Numbered from the stretch's first letter, positions 7,687 to 15,157 are shown. The stretch is DNA of 28,011 nucleotides from JACOWB01 sp964373665 (GCA_964373665.1 CAYJVM010000012.1:1-28011), one strand, 5' to 3'. Translations and numbers: made by a program. Notes: generated by a model from the letters alone, not told the origin.

Positions 7687-7914
7687 ATGAAAATATTTAA
7701 CACAAATATCCTGTTGGCCGTGCTAATAGGAGCTATGGTGCTAGTCTCTGGACTGCAGACACTGCAGCTTTTTAGTCTAACAAATGCACTTTCAAGCGGA
7801 AGAGTTGCTGTAGGAACTGGTATTGCCGTGGCAAGTGCCCCTTTGGCGTCTAGTAGCGCTTCTGCAAGTGCTGGTAGCCTAGAAAACTTGCCGAGCATGG
7901 TCGGCGGCTGTTGA
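7687..7914 (+). CDS. small membrane-anchored protein ending in MVGGC
   Basis: 75 residues: one N-terminal transmembrane helix (about 8-30), a Ser/Ala-rich low-complexity linker (ASAPLASSSASASAGS) and the C-terminus SLENLPSMVGGC, so the only cysteine is the last residue. An excellent ribosome binding site AGGAGG (7675-7680) fixes the ATG. It sits between the Cys-rich membrane protein and the triple thioredoxin-fold protein. The layout of a tethered flexible arm with a terminal thiol suggests a thiol or metal carrier, or a processed C-terminal tag; both are inference. No named family is recognised. Confidence 0.75.
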   Translation: MKIFNTNILLAVLIGAMVLVSGLQTLQLFSLTNALSSGRVAVGTGIAVASAPLASSSASASAGSLENLPSMVGGC

Positions 7915-7928
7915 ACAGTTGGTAAAAA

Positions 7929-9107
7929 ATGAAGAAAAATACTAGTCGCTTTAGCCAGATTGCTAATCCTAGGAATCTTATAATTGTACTGTTCTCACTG
8001 TTCATAATTTTTTCTTTGATAAATACAACGCTTCTTTCAAATCTAACTGGTCTGATAACCGAGAGGATTTCTGAAGCGAAAGAAAAGTCAAGGCCTTCAG
8101 AAATAGAAGTTACGGCCATAACTCTTTCTAAATGCAAGGAATGTTATGACATAAACACTGCTTTAGAAGATTTGAAAAAGCAAAATGTAAACATCACTAA
8201 AGAAGAAACTTTTAATTATGAATCTGACAAAGGAAAACAACTTGTTGAATTGTATAGAGTAGAAAGGCTTCCTATTTTGATTATCCAAGGTGTTACTAAA
8301 GGTGAGATGAATAAAACTGAACAATTGCAGAGATATTGGGACTATGTTGGTGAGCAGAGAGGTTACAATTATGAAACCGTTCTTTACACTAATATTGTTC
8401 CACCGTACTACGACATGTTTGAAGGAAGAGTTATAGGAAGAGTATCTATAACGAATTTAGTCGATTCTTCTTGCGACGAATGTGTATCATTAAGCGGATT
8501 TGTTAATGCTTTCAAGCAATCGGGAGTTAAGATAGTTGAGGAGAAGACTGTTGAATATAACAGTGGGGAAGGAAAGCAGTTGATAAATAAATTCGGTGTA
8601 AGGGAAATTCCAGCTTTGATAATCTCTAAAGATATCCTGGATTACGATTCTGTTAAGCAGGTATGGAGCCAGTTCAACACAACAGAAAAAGAAGGATTTT
8701 ATGCACTACATTCCACATTTCCGCCGTACATAGATGTTTCTACTGATAAGGTTGTTGGGCTGGTCAACTTGATCATGCTCGACGATAAATCTTGTGATGT
8801 ATGCTACGATGTTCTAGTAAACAAGCGGGTACTGGCAAGATTCGGAATTGCCATAGATAAAGAATTTTCGTATGACATCAATTCGGATGAAGGTAAAGGT
8901 TTGATAAAGAAGTATAAAATAACAAAAGTCCCGGTAATTATTCTGTCGCCCGAAGCTGAGGTTTATACCTCATTTGATCAAGTTTGGACTCAAGTTGGCA
9001 CTGTAGAAAATGATGGATGGTATGTAATGAGGAACCCTGAAGTTTTAGGCACTTACAAAGATTTGAGGACAAACCAAATAGTCCAACCTAGACAGCAGGG
9101 TGAGTAA
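7929..9107 (+). CDS. membrane-anchored protein with three tandem thioredoxin-fold domains
   Basis: 392 residues. A signal anchor (about 15-38) is followed by three repeats of one thioredoxin-like unit. Each has a CxxC (CKEC at 69-72, CDEC at 182-185, CDVC at 289-292), a helix, a GKQL/GKGL helix start and a predicted cis-proline (RLP115, EIP228, KVP335), then a WxxV/WxxF segment. The repeat length is about 110 residues. The domains should be extracytoplasmic and act as thiol-disulfide exchangers, fed perhaps by the CcdA-like proteins at 15720 and 21382. It is the third gene of the operon that starts at 6396, 14 bases after the MVGGC gene. A partner-specific role is unknown. Confidence 0.82.
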   Translation: MKKNTSRFSQIANPRNLIIVLFSLFIIFSLINTTLLSNLTGLITERISEAKEKSRPSEIEVTAITLSKCKECYDINTALEDLKKQNVNITKEETFNYESDKGKQLVELYRVERLPILIIQGVTKGEMNKTEQLQRYWDYVGEQRGYNYETVLYTNIVPPYYDMFEGRVIGRVSITNLVDSSCDECVSLSGFVNAFKQSGVKIVEEKTVEYNSGEGKQLINKFGVREIPALIISKDILDYDSVKQVWSQFNTTEKEGFYALHSTFPPYIDVSTDKVVGLVNLIMLDDKSCDVCYDVLVNKRVLARFGIAIDKEFSYDINSDEGKGLIKKYKITKVPVIILSPEAEVYTSFDQVWTQVGTVENDGWYVMRNPEVLGTYKDLRTNQIVQPRQQGE

Positions 9108-9108
9108 T

Positions 9109-9630
9109 ATGAAACAAAAGGGTAAAAGAAGGCCAGTATTTTTATTCGCTTCAGTAGCAATTTTTTTAATAGCTTTATCTTTAATTATAACTCAAAATTC
9201 ACAGGATGTTAATTTGCCTCGATTTAGTTTATTCGGACCGGAAGAAGTCAACCAGCCATCAGACTATACTATCAAAAAGCCCGAAGAGGTTGTAAGGCAG
9301 TATTTCGAATCATGGGACAAGGAAGACTACCCAAACATGTACGCTGCTATTTCCGATGGCTTTAAAAAAATAGACCCTGATGCCAAGAATCTGGCAACAT
9401 TCAGGAGTTTCGCAAGCTCACAAGGCATAGAAGACGTCAAAATAATTAGCATAAAAGAAGAATCTAATGACGGAAGAACAGCAGTTGTTGCTTATTCCGT
9501 TGAATTTACTTTGCCTGATGGTAGAAAACAAAATTTCAGTGATAAGTTTAGTTTGAAATTCAGGCAGGGGGACATAATTCCGGGGTGGAAGCTTATACAT
9601 CCATATGGTGAGAATATAGATACTTCTTAA
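9109..9630 (+). CDS. membrane-anchored NTF2-like (DUF4878-type) protein
   Basis: A signal anchor (about 8-25) is followed by a cone-shaped NTF2-like fold: KKPEEVVRQYFESWDKEDYPNM continuing to a long strand region (TAVVAYSVEFTLPDG, FSLKFRQGD) and a final WKLIHP strand. No cysteines. A GTG at 9100 also fits the frame, but GGGTGAG at 9098-9104 is well placed as ribosome binding site for the ATG at 9109, one base after the previous stop. Exported NTF2-like domains of this kind often bind ligands or stabilise complexes; no enzyme activity is implied. Confidence 0.7.
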   Translation: MKQKGKRRPVFLFASVAIFLIALSLIITQNSQDVNLPRFSLFGPEEVNQPSDYTIKKPEEVVRQYFESWDKEDYPNMYAAISDGFKKIDPDAKNLATFRSFASSQGIEDVKIISIKEESNDGRTAVVAYSVEFTLPDGRKQNFSDKFSLKFRQGDIIPGWKLIHPYGENIDTS

Positions 9631-9642
9631 TCTGGTGCAAAA

Positions 9643-9933
9643 ATGGAATTAAACAAATTGATGATAACAGGAGTTATAATAGGTATTCTGTTGGTGTCCT
9701 TAATCTTATGGTTCTCTGTCTTTCGAGAGCATAGAATTATTGAATTAGGAGATTATACTTTCGAAGAATTGTGCAAAAGAAATGGCGACCAATGGATGGA
9801 GATGGAAGAAACTCGCAAAGGCAAACCAACGTCAGACGCCAAGTGTTTTGGTTGTATGATTGCCGATAGCCACTTTTGTGATGTTAATGGGTACACAGAG
9901 TATGTTAAAAGACTTCCGTCTTTTGTTAGATGA
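9643..9933 (+). CDS. small membrane-anchored protein with CxxC-x7-C metal-binding-like site
   Basis: 96 residues: one N-terminal transmembrane helix (7-26) and an exported domain with C44, then CFGC (68-71) followed by MIADSHFC (C79). C44/C68/C71/C79 with H77 could hold a metal ion. The segment before them is charged (EMEETRKGKPTSD). It sits 12 bases after the NTF2-like gene and ends four bases before the His-rich paralogue. Not a recognised family. Confidence 0.65.
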   Translation: MELNKLMITGVIIGILLVSLILWFSVFREHRIIELGDYTFEELCKRNGDQWMEMEETRKGKPTSDAKCFGCMIADSHFCDVNGYTEYVKRLPSFVR

Positions 9934-9937
9934 TGCG

Positions 9938-10684
9938 ATGAAGAAAGAAAGAGACTATAACAAGTTGATTTTATACGGATTCCTTGCATTCGCATTCGTA
10001 ATTTTATCAGTTTCTATTTTTTCTGTTAGCAAATTAGTTTTCACCAACCCTTCTTCTGATGCGAGTAATTCAGTGCCAAGACTATCTAAAATGGGATTAA
10101 CTGTTTATGATAAACAGCTTGCAATTAAATTTATGGATAGCAACAATGATGGAAGGTGTGATGTGTGTGGCATGGACGTAGAACTGTGCATGGACAGCGG
10201 TCAGATACAATGCAATATGGATTCTAAATCAACTATCGGTGTTTTAGGTTCACAGCACATTCATACAGACTGGAAGATCTATATTAATGGTAAGGAATTG
10301 GACGGGAATTTCCTTGAGTCATTGGCGATGGATATGCCAAAAATGGATAGTCCTATAACGAGCAGCTTCATTCATTTGGATAAAGGTGCGCCTCTTCCAG
10401 AAAAGGCAGGGGATGTTTTGCACATGCATGCCACAGGAGTTCCTTTGTGGATATTTTTCAAAAGCGTTGGCATGGACTTTGATAGAAATTGCCTAACTTT
10501 GCCAAATCAAAAGTTCTGCAATGATGGGAAAAATACTCTGAAATTCTATGTCAACGGCAAACCAAATGACGAATGGGAAAATTATGTGTTCAAGGATTTG
10601 GACAAAATTCTGATTTCTTACGGTAATGAAAGTGATTTGGTACAACAATTAAATTTAATTACTGATTTTGCAAATAACCATTGA
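9938..10684 (+). CDS. membrane-anchored His-rich exported protein with Cys-rich loop (paralogue 2)
   Basis: 248 residues from the ATG at 9938, chosen because the previous gene stops at 9933; earlier in-frame starts would overlap it. A transmembrane helix (10-33) leads to a loop MDSNNDGRCDVCGMDVELC that combines an EF-hand-like D-x-N-x-D-G with C74, C77, C84 and C92. The shared exported domain follows: HIH (107-109), H146, HMH (162-164), C185/C194, YVNG (204-207) and FKDLDKILISYG (218-229). It lacks the N-terminal zinc finger of paralogues 1 and 3; the Cys loop replaces it on the outer side. Last gene of the operon starting at 6396. Confidence 0.75.
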   Translation: MKKERDYNKLILYGFLAFAFVILSVSIFSVSKLVFTNPSSDASNSVPRLSKMGLTVYDKQLAIKFMDSNNDGRCDVCGMDVELCMDSGQIQCNMDSKSTIGVLGSQHIHTDWKIYINGKELDGNFLESLAMDMPKMDSPITSSFIHLDKGAPLPEKAGDVLHMHATGVPLWIFFKSVGMDFDRNCLTLPNQKFCNDGKNTLKFYVNGKPNDEWENYVFKDLDKILISYGNESDLVQQLNLITDFANNH

Positions 10685-10699
10685 TGATTAACAATAGAT

Positions 10700-11377
10700 T
10701 TATTTTGTTATTCTACCATCCCTTATTTTATACCGAACATCGGCGATCTTTACAATCCTCTCATCATGTGTAACAATAATAATTGTCTTTTTCTTCTCAT
10801 GAGCTAGTTTTTTTAATAAGCTAACAATTTCTTTTCCAGTTGTTGTATCGAGATTTCCCGTTGGTTCATCAGCCAATACAATCTCAGGATCATTTGCTAA
10901 AGCTCTTGCAATTGCTACTCTTTGAGATTCACCACCACTTAATTTATTCGGAAAGTGATTTGCCCGATGCGACATTTTAACTTCTTCTAATAACTTTATC
11001 GCTTTATTCTCTGTATCCTTTTTATTCGTGCTAATAAATTCCATAGGCAACATAACATTTTCCAATGCGGTCAAATTCGGGATTAAATTATAAGTCTGGA
11101 AAATGAAACCTATCTTTTTCTTTCGTAAGTCTGTGAGCCTTTTATCACCCAAAGTTGTAACATCAATTCCTTCAATCAATACTTTACCTTTGTCTGGTTT
11201 GTCTAAGGTTCCTATCAAATTAAGAAGCGTTGTTTTCCCACTGCCACTTGGACCTGCAATAGTTATTAATCCACCGGAATCTGAAATGGATAACGTAACA
11301 TTATCAACAGGTTTTATTATTTTGTTTCCCGATTTATACTCCTTTGTTACATTCTCAAACTCGATAATTTTACTCAT
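10700..11377 (-). CDS. ABC transporter ATP-binding protein, MacB/LolD type
   Basis: 225 residues. Walker A GPSGSGKTT (42-50), Q-loop FIFQTYNLIP (91-100), signature LSGGESQRVAIARALA (146-161), Walker B IVLADEPTGNLD (167-178) and a switch histidine in IIVTHDE near residue 204. The NLTALENVMLPMEF stretch after the Q-loop is typical of the LolD/MacB/FtsE group that partners FtsX-like permeases. Its start overlaps the permease stop by eight bases. This group usually drives mechanotransmission rather than classical transport. It is the last gene of the minus-strand operon that starts at 13304. Confidence 0.95.
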   Translation of the reverse strand: MSKIIEFENVTKEYKSGNKIIKPVDNVTLSISDSGGLITIAGPSGSGKTTLLNLIGTLDKPDKGKVLIEGIDVTTLGDKRLTDLRKKKIGFIFQTYNLIPNLTALENVMLPMEFISTNKKDTENKAIKLLEEVKMSHRANHFPNKLSGGESQRVAIARALANDPEIVLADEPTGNLDTTTGKEIVSLLKKLAHEKKKTIIIVTHDERIVKIADVRYKIRDGRITK

Positions 11378-12629
11378 ATCTCAATGCCTCCGCCGGTCTC
11401 ATTTTAACAGCTCTGTAAACTGGATACAAACTTCCAACAATTCCCAAAACAAAAGCTACACCAAACACGGTAAGAATAGTGTTAAATGATAAGGTATAGC
11501 TTACATCAAGCAATGCTGTTGGAGGTGCAATACCCATCTCTATGCCTGGTTGTGCTCCTGTATATCTATCCAAACCAAGCAAATTATTTACAACACTTGG
11601 ACCTATCGCACCAAAAATTGCCAAACTAAGAATTCCAGAAATAAAAGCTAATGCAAACGTTTCAACTACAAATTGTTTTGCTACATCTTTATCAGATGCA
11701 CCAATTGCTTTCAATACGCCAATTTCCTTTGTTCTCTCAATTGTTGTTAAGATCATTGTGAATAAAACAACTAAGCCTCCTATCAAAATGGCTAATATTG
11801 TGCCTATCGTGCCGATGGTAAGAATTCTACCAAATGTTTGAGCAATAAATATTGTTTTTGCTTGCCCTGTTAAAATGTCCCTTGAATTTCCAAAAATGGT
11901 TTGTAACTTACTTCTAACACTTTCTACATTTTCAACAGAATCAATTTGAAGCCAAAGTATTGTTAGTTTATTTTTAAGGCCGTAGATTTTCTGCGCTACA
12001 TCAAATGGAACAATAATTTGATTGTCGCCAAATGAAAACCCACTTGTGAAAACTCCTATTACCTCGAGTTCTACAGGAGTAACGTTTACTCCTTCAATTC
12101 CCGCTTGAGCTTGAGTGCCTTTTTCTATAAATTTCGATCCGACTTTCAAATCTCGATTTTCGGCATATATCTGACCTACAATTGCCACATTTTTCCCTGC
12201 ATCTTCAGGAACGAAAGTTCTTCCCTCAATTATTCTAACTACAGCTGGTTCACCATGACTGGCTACTCTTATTGGTTTTCCAGGTTCGTTCCCAACGGTT
12301 ATAGAAGTAGTTGGAAAATATTCAGAATAAACATTTCTCACCAACAATTGCTTTTCTGTTCTAACTATATTGTCGATATTCTGTATTTTTTCTAATTCAG
12401 ATTCTGGTATTAGCTCTGCGCCAAAACCCATCCCACTCGCCCCAGCATTTCTTACTTCTATTGTTGTTTCGATAGCAGACGAAAGAATTTTAGTTTGTTG
12501 TTGAATTGCGTTAGTAGCCTGAAACATCGCAATAAAGATACCAAGACTTGAAGAAAGAATAAGGATTACTACGATAGTTCTAATCTTGTTCCTGTAAACA
12601 TTCCTTAGTCCTCTTTGAATAACACCCAT
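11370..12629 (-). CDS. FtsX/MacB-like ABC permease
   Basis: 419 residues with the MacB layout: helix 1 (about 15-35, IRTIVVILILSSSLGIFIAMF), a large exported MacB-PCD-like domain (about 40-265), then three helices, including ILTTIERTKEIGVLKAIGAS as the conserved FtsX cytosolic turn and PVYRAVKMRPAEALRYE as the usual C-terminus. With the ATPase downstream it forms a complete type VII-like ABC unit. The exported domain contains no cysteine, so nothing in it indicates direct metal ligation. The start lies four bases after the PKD gene stop. Confidence 0.93.
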   Translation of the reverse strand: MGVIQRGLRNVYRNKIRTIVVILILSSSLGIFIAMFQATNAIQQQTKILSSAIETTIEVRNAGASGMGFGAELIPESELEKIQNIDNIVRTEKQLLVRNVYSEYFPTTSITVGNEPGKPIRVASHGEPAVVRIIEGRTFVPEDAGKNVAIVGQIYAENRDLKVGSKFIEKGTQAQAGIEGVNVTPVELEVIGVFTSGFSFGDNQIIVPFDVAQKIYGLKNKLTILWLQIDSVENVESVRSKLQTIFGNSRDILTGQAKTIFIAQTFGRILTIGTIGTILAILIGGLVVLFTMILTTIERTKEIGVLKAIGASDKDVAKQFVVETFALAFISGILSLAIFGAIGPSVVNNLLGLDRYTGAQPGIEMGIAPPTALLDVSYTLSFNTILTVFGVAFVLGIVGSLYPVYRAVKMRPAEALRYE

Positions 12630-12633
12630 AATC

Positions 12634-13032
12634 TCAACCTACTTTAATTTCTGTTGATTCTGTATATTTTTCTCCTGTTTCTAAAACAATTGTTAAAGTC
12701 ACTTGGTACGTTCCTGACTTTTCATACGCGTGCACAGGATCTCTCTCTGTACTCGTCGTTCCATCACCAAAATCCCACAAGTAAGAGGTTGCGTAACTGC
12801 CTGAGACAGTCATTTGTGCATTGTGTACAGCTCCAGTGCTTGAAAATCTAACTGTTAATTGTTCTTTAGCTGTTTGCTCTTGGGTTGTTTGTGCTTCTTG
12901 GGTGCCGATGCCTCTTTCATGTGGAAAAATATTTTGTTCAGGCGAAACGTAAATGAACCCGACTATACCAATTGTGATAACTAAAGCTATTATGCCAATC
13001 GCTGTCCAGACGACTCTTGTTTTTGTATTCAC
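12634..13032 (-). CDS. membrane-anchored PKD-domain protein
   Basis: 132 residues. One transmembrane helix (9-30), a Gln/Thr-rich linker (about 40-58) and a single PKD domain with the signature YLWDFGDGTTS and PVHAYEKSGTYQVTLTI. PKD domains mediate extracellular protein or surface contacts. The GTG start overlaps the stop of the 48-residue gene by one base (TAGTG), indicating translational coupling. Its position directly ahead of the MacB-like pair suggests it is an extracellular accessory of that ABC machine. Confidence 0.85.
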   Translation of the reverse strand: MNTKTRVVWTAIGIIALVITIGIVGFIYVSPEQNIFPHERGIGTQEAQTTQEQTAKEQLTVRFSSTGAVHNAQMTVSGSYATSYLWDFGDGTTSTERDPVHAYEKSGTYQVTLTIVLETGEKYTESTEIKVG

Positions 13033-13178
13033 TATTCACCACTAAAGATATTTCTAATGCGGTCCCTTACTGCATACATAAATGCTCCGATACTAGTTAA
13101 AACAACTCCACCAACAACTAAAGCAGTTCCTCCTATTCCACTATTCACTACATGCAGTGGAGCCATTTCTAAACACAT
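13032..13178 (-). CDS. 48-residue single-TM protein
   Basis: Reads MCLEMAPLHVVNSG, then a glycine-rich helix (GIGGTALVVGGVVLTSIGAF) and a basic tail YAVRDRIRNIFSGE. The ribosome binding site AGGAGGTGAT (13186-13195, minus strand) overlaps the stop of the Cys-rich gene. A closer ATG at 13184 opens only a 14-codon frame, so ATG 13178 is taken. The stop is shared with the PKD gene start (TAGTG). Function unknown; coupling to neighbours argues that it is expressed. Confidence 0.65.
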   Translation of the reverse strand: MCLEMAPLHVVNSGIGGTALVVGGVVLTSIGAFMYAVRDRIRNIFSGE

Positions 13179-13193
13179 TTTTCATATCACCTC

Positions 13194-13304
13194 CTATTGA
13201 CAACATGAACATCTTTTCTCATTACAATGACAAACCTGTTTTCTTCCTTTCTTAACTTCATATGTGCACTTACATTTTGGGCAAGTATATTTTAGTTTTT
13301 TCAT
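13194..13304 (-). CDS. 36-residue Cys-rich metallothionein-like protein
   Basis: Cysteines fall at 8, 11, 13, 25, 27, 32, 34 and 35 in 36 residues (CPKCKC, then VCHCNEKRCSCC), with H26 between C25 and C27 and many lysines. Such density in a soluble peptide points to metal-cluster binding of the metallothionein kind, or to a compact zinc ribbon. It is the first gene of the ABC operon and diverges from the HxlR regulator, so it should be the first product of a metal- or thiol-stress promoter. Promoter TATAAAAAG lies about 20-28 bases upstream on the minus strand. No named family is recognised. Confidence 0.7.
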   Translation of the reverse strand: MKKLKYTCPKCKCTYEVKKGRKQVCHCNEKRCSCCQ

Positions 13305-13375
13305 AATATCATTATCATTAACTTTTTATAGTAACTTAATTTATTATAGTGTAGGGGTTAAAATATATAGCAGTA
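13305..13375. promoter_or_regulatory. divergent promoter between Cys-rich/ABC operon and HxlR regulator
   Basis: Contains CTATAAAAAG on the minus strand (about 13323-13332) and TTAAAATATATAG on the plus strand (13348-13360). TATAGT occurs twice as a direct repeat (about 13327-13332 and 13345-13350). No long perfect dyad is seen. Confidence 0.45.
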
Positions 13376-13756
13376 GTGTATGATAAAGTTGATGTGAAAA
13401 TGGTAAGTGGTATAAAAGTTATTGAAAAGTGTAACATGAGAAAGGGAGATACTGATTACTGTCCTTGTGTCTTGGATGGATTAATGAACACCATAGGCAA
13501 AAAGTGGGCTATTTCATTGATTGTAACGATTGGAAATTTTAGCAGTATAAGATTCAATGAAATTCTCAAAAGGATGTCCAATCTCAATCCAAAAACTCTT
13601 TCTGATAGGTTAAAGGAATTGGAAAGAATGAATTTTGTAAAGAGAAGACAATATAACGAAATGCCAGTTAAGGTTGATTACAGTTTAACTAAGAATGGGA
13701 AAGAATTGTATTCTTCATTAATGCCACTGGTTAGATGGTCTCTTAAAAACCATTGA
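13376..13756 (+). CDS. HxlR-family winged-helix regulator with N-terminal CxC
   Basis: 126 residues. HxlR/DUF24 hallmarks: CPCVLDGLMNTIGKKWAISL, RFNEILKRMSNLNPKTLSDR (recognition helix) and VDYSLTKNGKEL (wing). Cysteines C19, C29 and C31 precede the helical core; HxlR members YodB and HypR sense thiol stress through an N-terminal cysteine at the position of this CPC. The GTG at 13376 is very near the predicted transcript start, so the ATG at 13400 may be the true start. Divergent from the Cys-rich/ABC operon, which it probably controls together with itself. Confidence 0.87.
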   Translation: MYDKVDVKMVSGIKVIEKCNMRKGDTDYCPCVLDGLMNTIGKKWAISLIVTIGNFSSIRFNEILKRMSNLNPKTLSDRLKELERMNFVKRRQYNEMPVKVDYSLTKNGKELYSSLMPLVRWSLKNH

Positions 13757-13765
13757 TGTGATTAA

Positions 13766-14121
13766 GTGCCAGAAATTGTTACGAAGTATTCCGAGATTGT
13801 GTTGCAGATACTTAAAGAGCTGGTATTAAATGCGGTGTTGGTGCCAAACAACAGATACTAACAAATTGTCCACCAGAGAGATTTTGTTCTTTATCAACTG
13901 GTGAAATTTGTGTGTATGGTGTAGAAGATATTCCAAAGATGACCCAGATATCTGCAGCAGAACTTATCAAAGTTGTTGGAAATGTTTCGGTACCAGAGTT
14001 TAACAGTTTTAGCGCAGTAACATTCGTAATTGGTCTAGTTATTGGAGGAGTGATAACATACTTTATTTTAAAAGGAGCTAAAGGTGTTGTTAGTGGAAAG
14101 AAAAAAGGTAAACAAAAATAA
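13766..14121 (+). pseudogene. frameshifted Cys-containing single-TM protein
   Basis: The frame from GTG 13766 reads MPEIVTKYSEIVLQILKE and then loses sense. The frame one base back continues AGIKCGVGAKQQILTNCPPE, then RFCSLSTGEICVYGVEDIPK and MTQISAAELIKVV, a TM helix (SAVTFVIGLVIGGVITYFIL) and a basic tail. Codons GAG (13817-13819) and GCT (13819-13821) share base 13819, so one base is missing. Restoring it gives a protein of about 118 residues with C24, C36, C43 and C52. The downstream piece alone has a GTG at 13912 (69 codons), but the conserved-looking Cys part lies before it. True mutation, programmed shift and sequencing error are all possible. Confidence 0.65.
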
Positions 14122-14122
14122 G

Positions 14123-14521
14123 ATGAGTAAAGGAAAGTTTATGAATTTCTTTTCTGGTATTTCAGGAGGTTTAAGTTTTTTTGGTGGTTGGCAAGTATGC
14201 CATAATTTATGTTTTGGTATTGTAGCTGCTTTGTCCTTGATAGGAATAACAATAGTCGGCATGCCGCTATTATTCCTCACTCAATATGCGGTATACTTCT
14301 GGTCGGCTGCGGTATTGCTCTTAATACCAACTCTTGTAATGTACTGGGAAAATAGGAAACATATGTCAAAGAACTTGATACTAGCTAACATAGGAATAGT
14401 TATAGTTGCTGTGCCTTTTGCTGATTTACAATCTTATCGCGTGATTTTTTGGGTCATTGGAGGAATGTTTATATTAACTAGCGTTATCCTATTCTTAAGA
14501 AGGAAGTTAAATTTAGAGTGA
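14123..14521 (+). CDS. four-helix membrane protein with CxxxC
   Basis: 133 residues from ATG 14123, one base after the preceding stop; an upstream in-frame ATG at 14084 would overlap that gene, and ATG 14141 is another possibility. The helix around VCHNLCFGIVAALSLIGITIVGMP carries a membrane-embedded C-x3-C; further helices lie at about residues 55-77, 82-101 and 107-126. The layout resembles small mercury/organic-cation membrane proteins only superficially. It ends four bases before the zinc-finger/His-rich gene, so co-expression is likely. Confidence 0.65.
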   Translation: MSKGKFMNFFSGISGGLSFFGGWQVCHNLCFGIVAALSLIGITIVGMPLLFLTQYAVYFWSAAVLLLIPTLVMYWENRKHMSKNLILANIGIVIVAVPFADLQSYRVIFWVIGGMFILTSVILFLRRKLNLE

Positions 14522-14525
14522 TCCG

Positions 14526-15146
14526 ATGGAAAATCAATACGAATGCGAAAACTGTAATAAAAGATTTGATACTGAAAGCGGGTTAAATCAACATAACAAT
14601 TCAAAGCACGTTAAAATTAATGTGAATAAATTGAGTATGAAAACTTTTCGAAAGCCAGCATTATACGCAATATTATCTTTAGTTATAGTTGGAATTGCTT
14701 ACGGAATTTACAGTTTAGTGTCGGCGACTTATACAGCTAAAGCAGTTGCCACGTCATTAGGTTTGCCTAATGCACCAATACATTGGCATCCTAATCTTGA
14801 AATAATAGTTAATGACGGCAAGATCACTATTCCAGCAAACATAGGAATAGGTTTACAGTATTCAAGCAGCCCACATTATGATCCAATGATGAGAATGACA
14901 AATATACACACCCACGATTCCACCGGCAAGCTTCATTGGGAGGTTATGAGAGTTCCAAAGCCAGCGGATCTGTATCTTGGCAATTTCTTTCAAGTCTGGG
15001 ACAAGGCATTTAATAGCAATTGTATTTTCGAATATTGTAATGGTCTTGAAGGAAGTGTAAAAATGTTTGTGAATGGAAACCCAAATTATGACTTTGAGAA
15101 ATACATTGTCAGAGATGGTGATAAAATTCAAATCGTCTACGAATAA
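14526..15146 (+). CDS. C2H2 zinc finger + TM + exported His-rich domain (paralogue 3)
   Basis: 206 residues. C2H2 finger (C7, C10, H23, H28), TM helix (44-66) and exported domain with HWH (86-88), IHTH (127-130), H137, a C166/C171 pair, FVNG (181-184) and IVRDGDKIQIVYE at the end. The domain family matches paralogues 1, 2 and 4, but this copy uses HWHP and NFFQVW, which I have seen in archaeal proteins near DsbA/VKOR-type thiol enzymes (recollection, unverified). It forms an operon with the four-helix CxxxC protein and the TRASH mini-protein. Confidence 0.75.
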   Translation: MENQYECENCNKRFDTESGLNQHNNSKHVKINVNKLSMKTFRKPALYAILSLVIVGIAYGIYSLVSATYTAKAVATSLGLPNAPIHWHPNLEIIVNDGKITIPANIGIGLQYSSSPHYDPMMRMTNIHTHDSTGKLHWEVMRVPKPADLYLGNFFQVWDKAFNSNCIFEYCNGLEGSVKMFVNGNPNYDFEKYIVRDGDKIQIVYE

Positions 15147-15157
15147 GAGGTGATAAA

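Noticed and set aside
9860..9937. Longer start of His-rich paralogue 2
   Set aside because: It would overlap the upstream CxxC gene by about 70 bases and add a peptide with no signal; ATG 9938 gives a normal N-terminus.
14123..14521. Mercury-resistance MerC/MerT-type transporter
   Set aside because: Small multi-TM protein with a CxxxC, but the Mer cysteine pattern and a merA or merR partner are absent.
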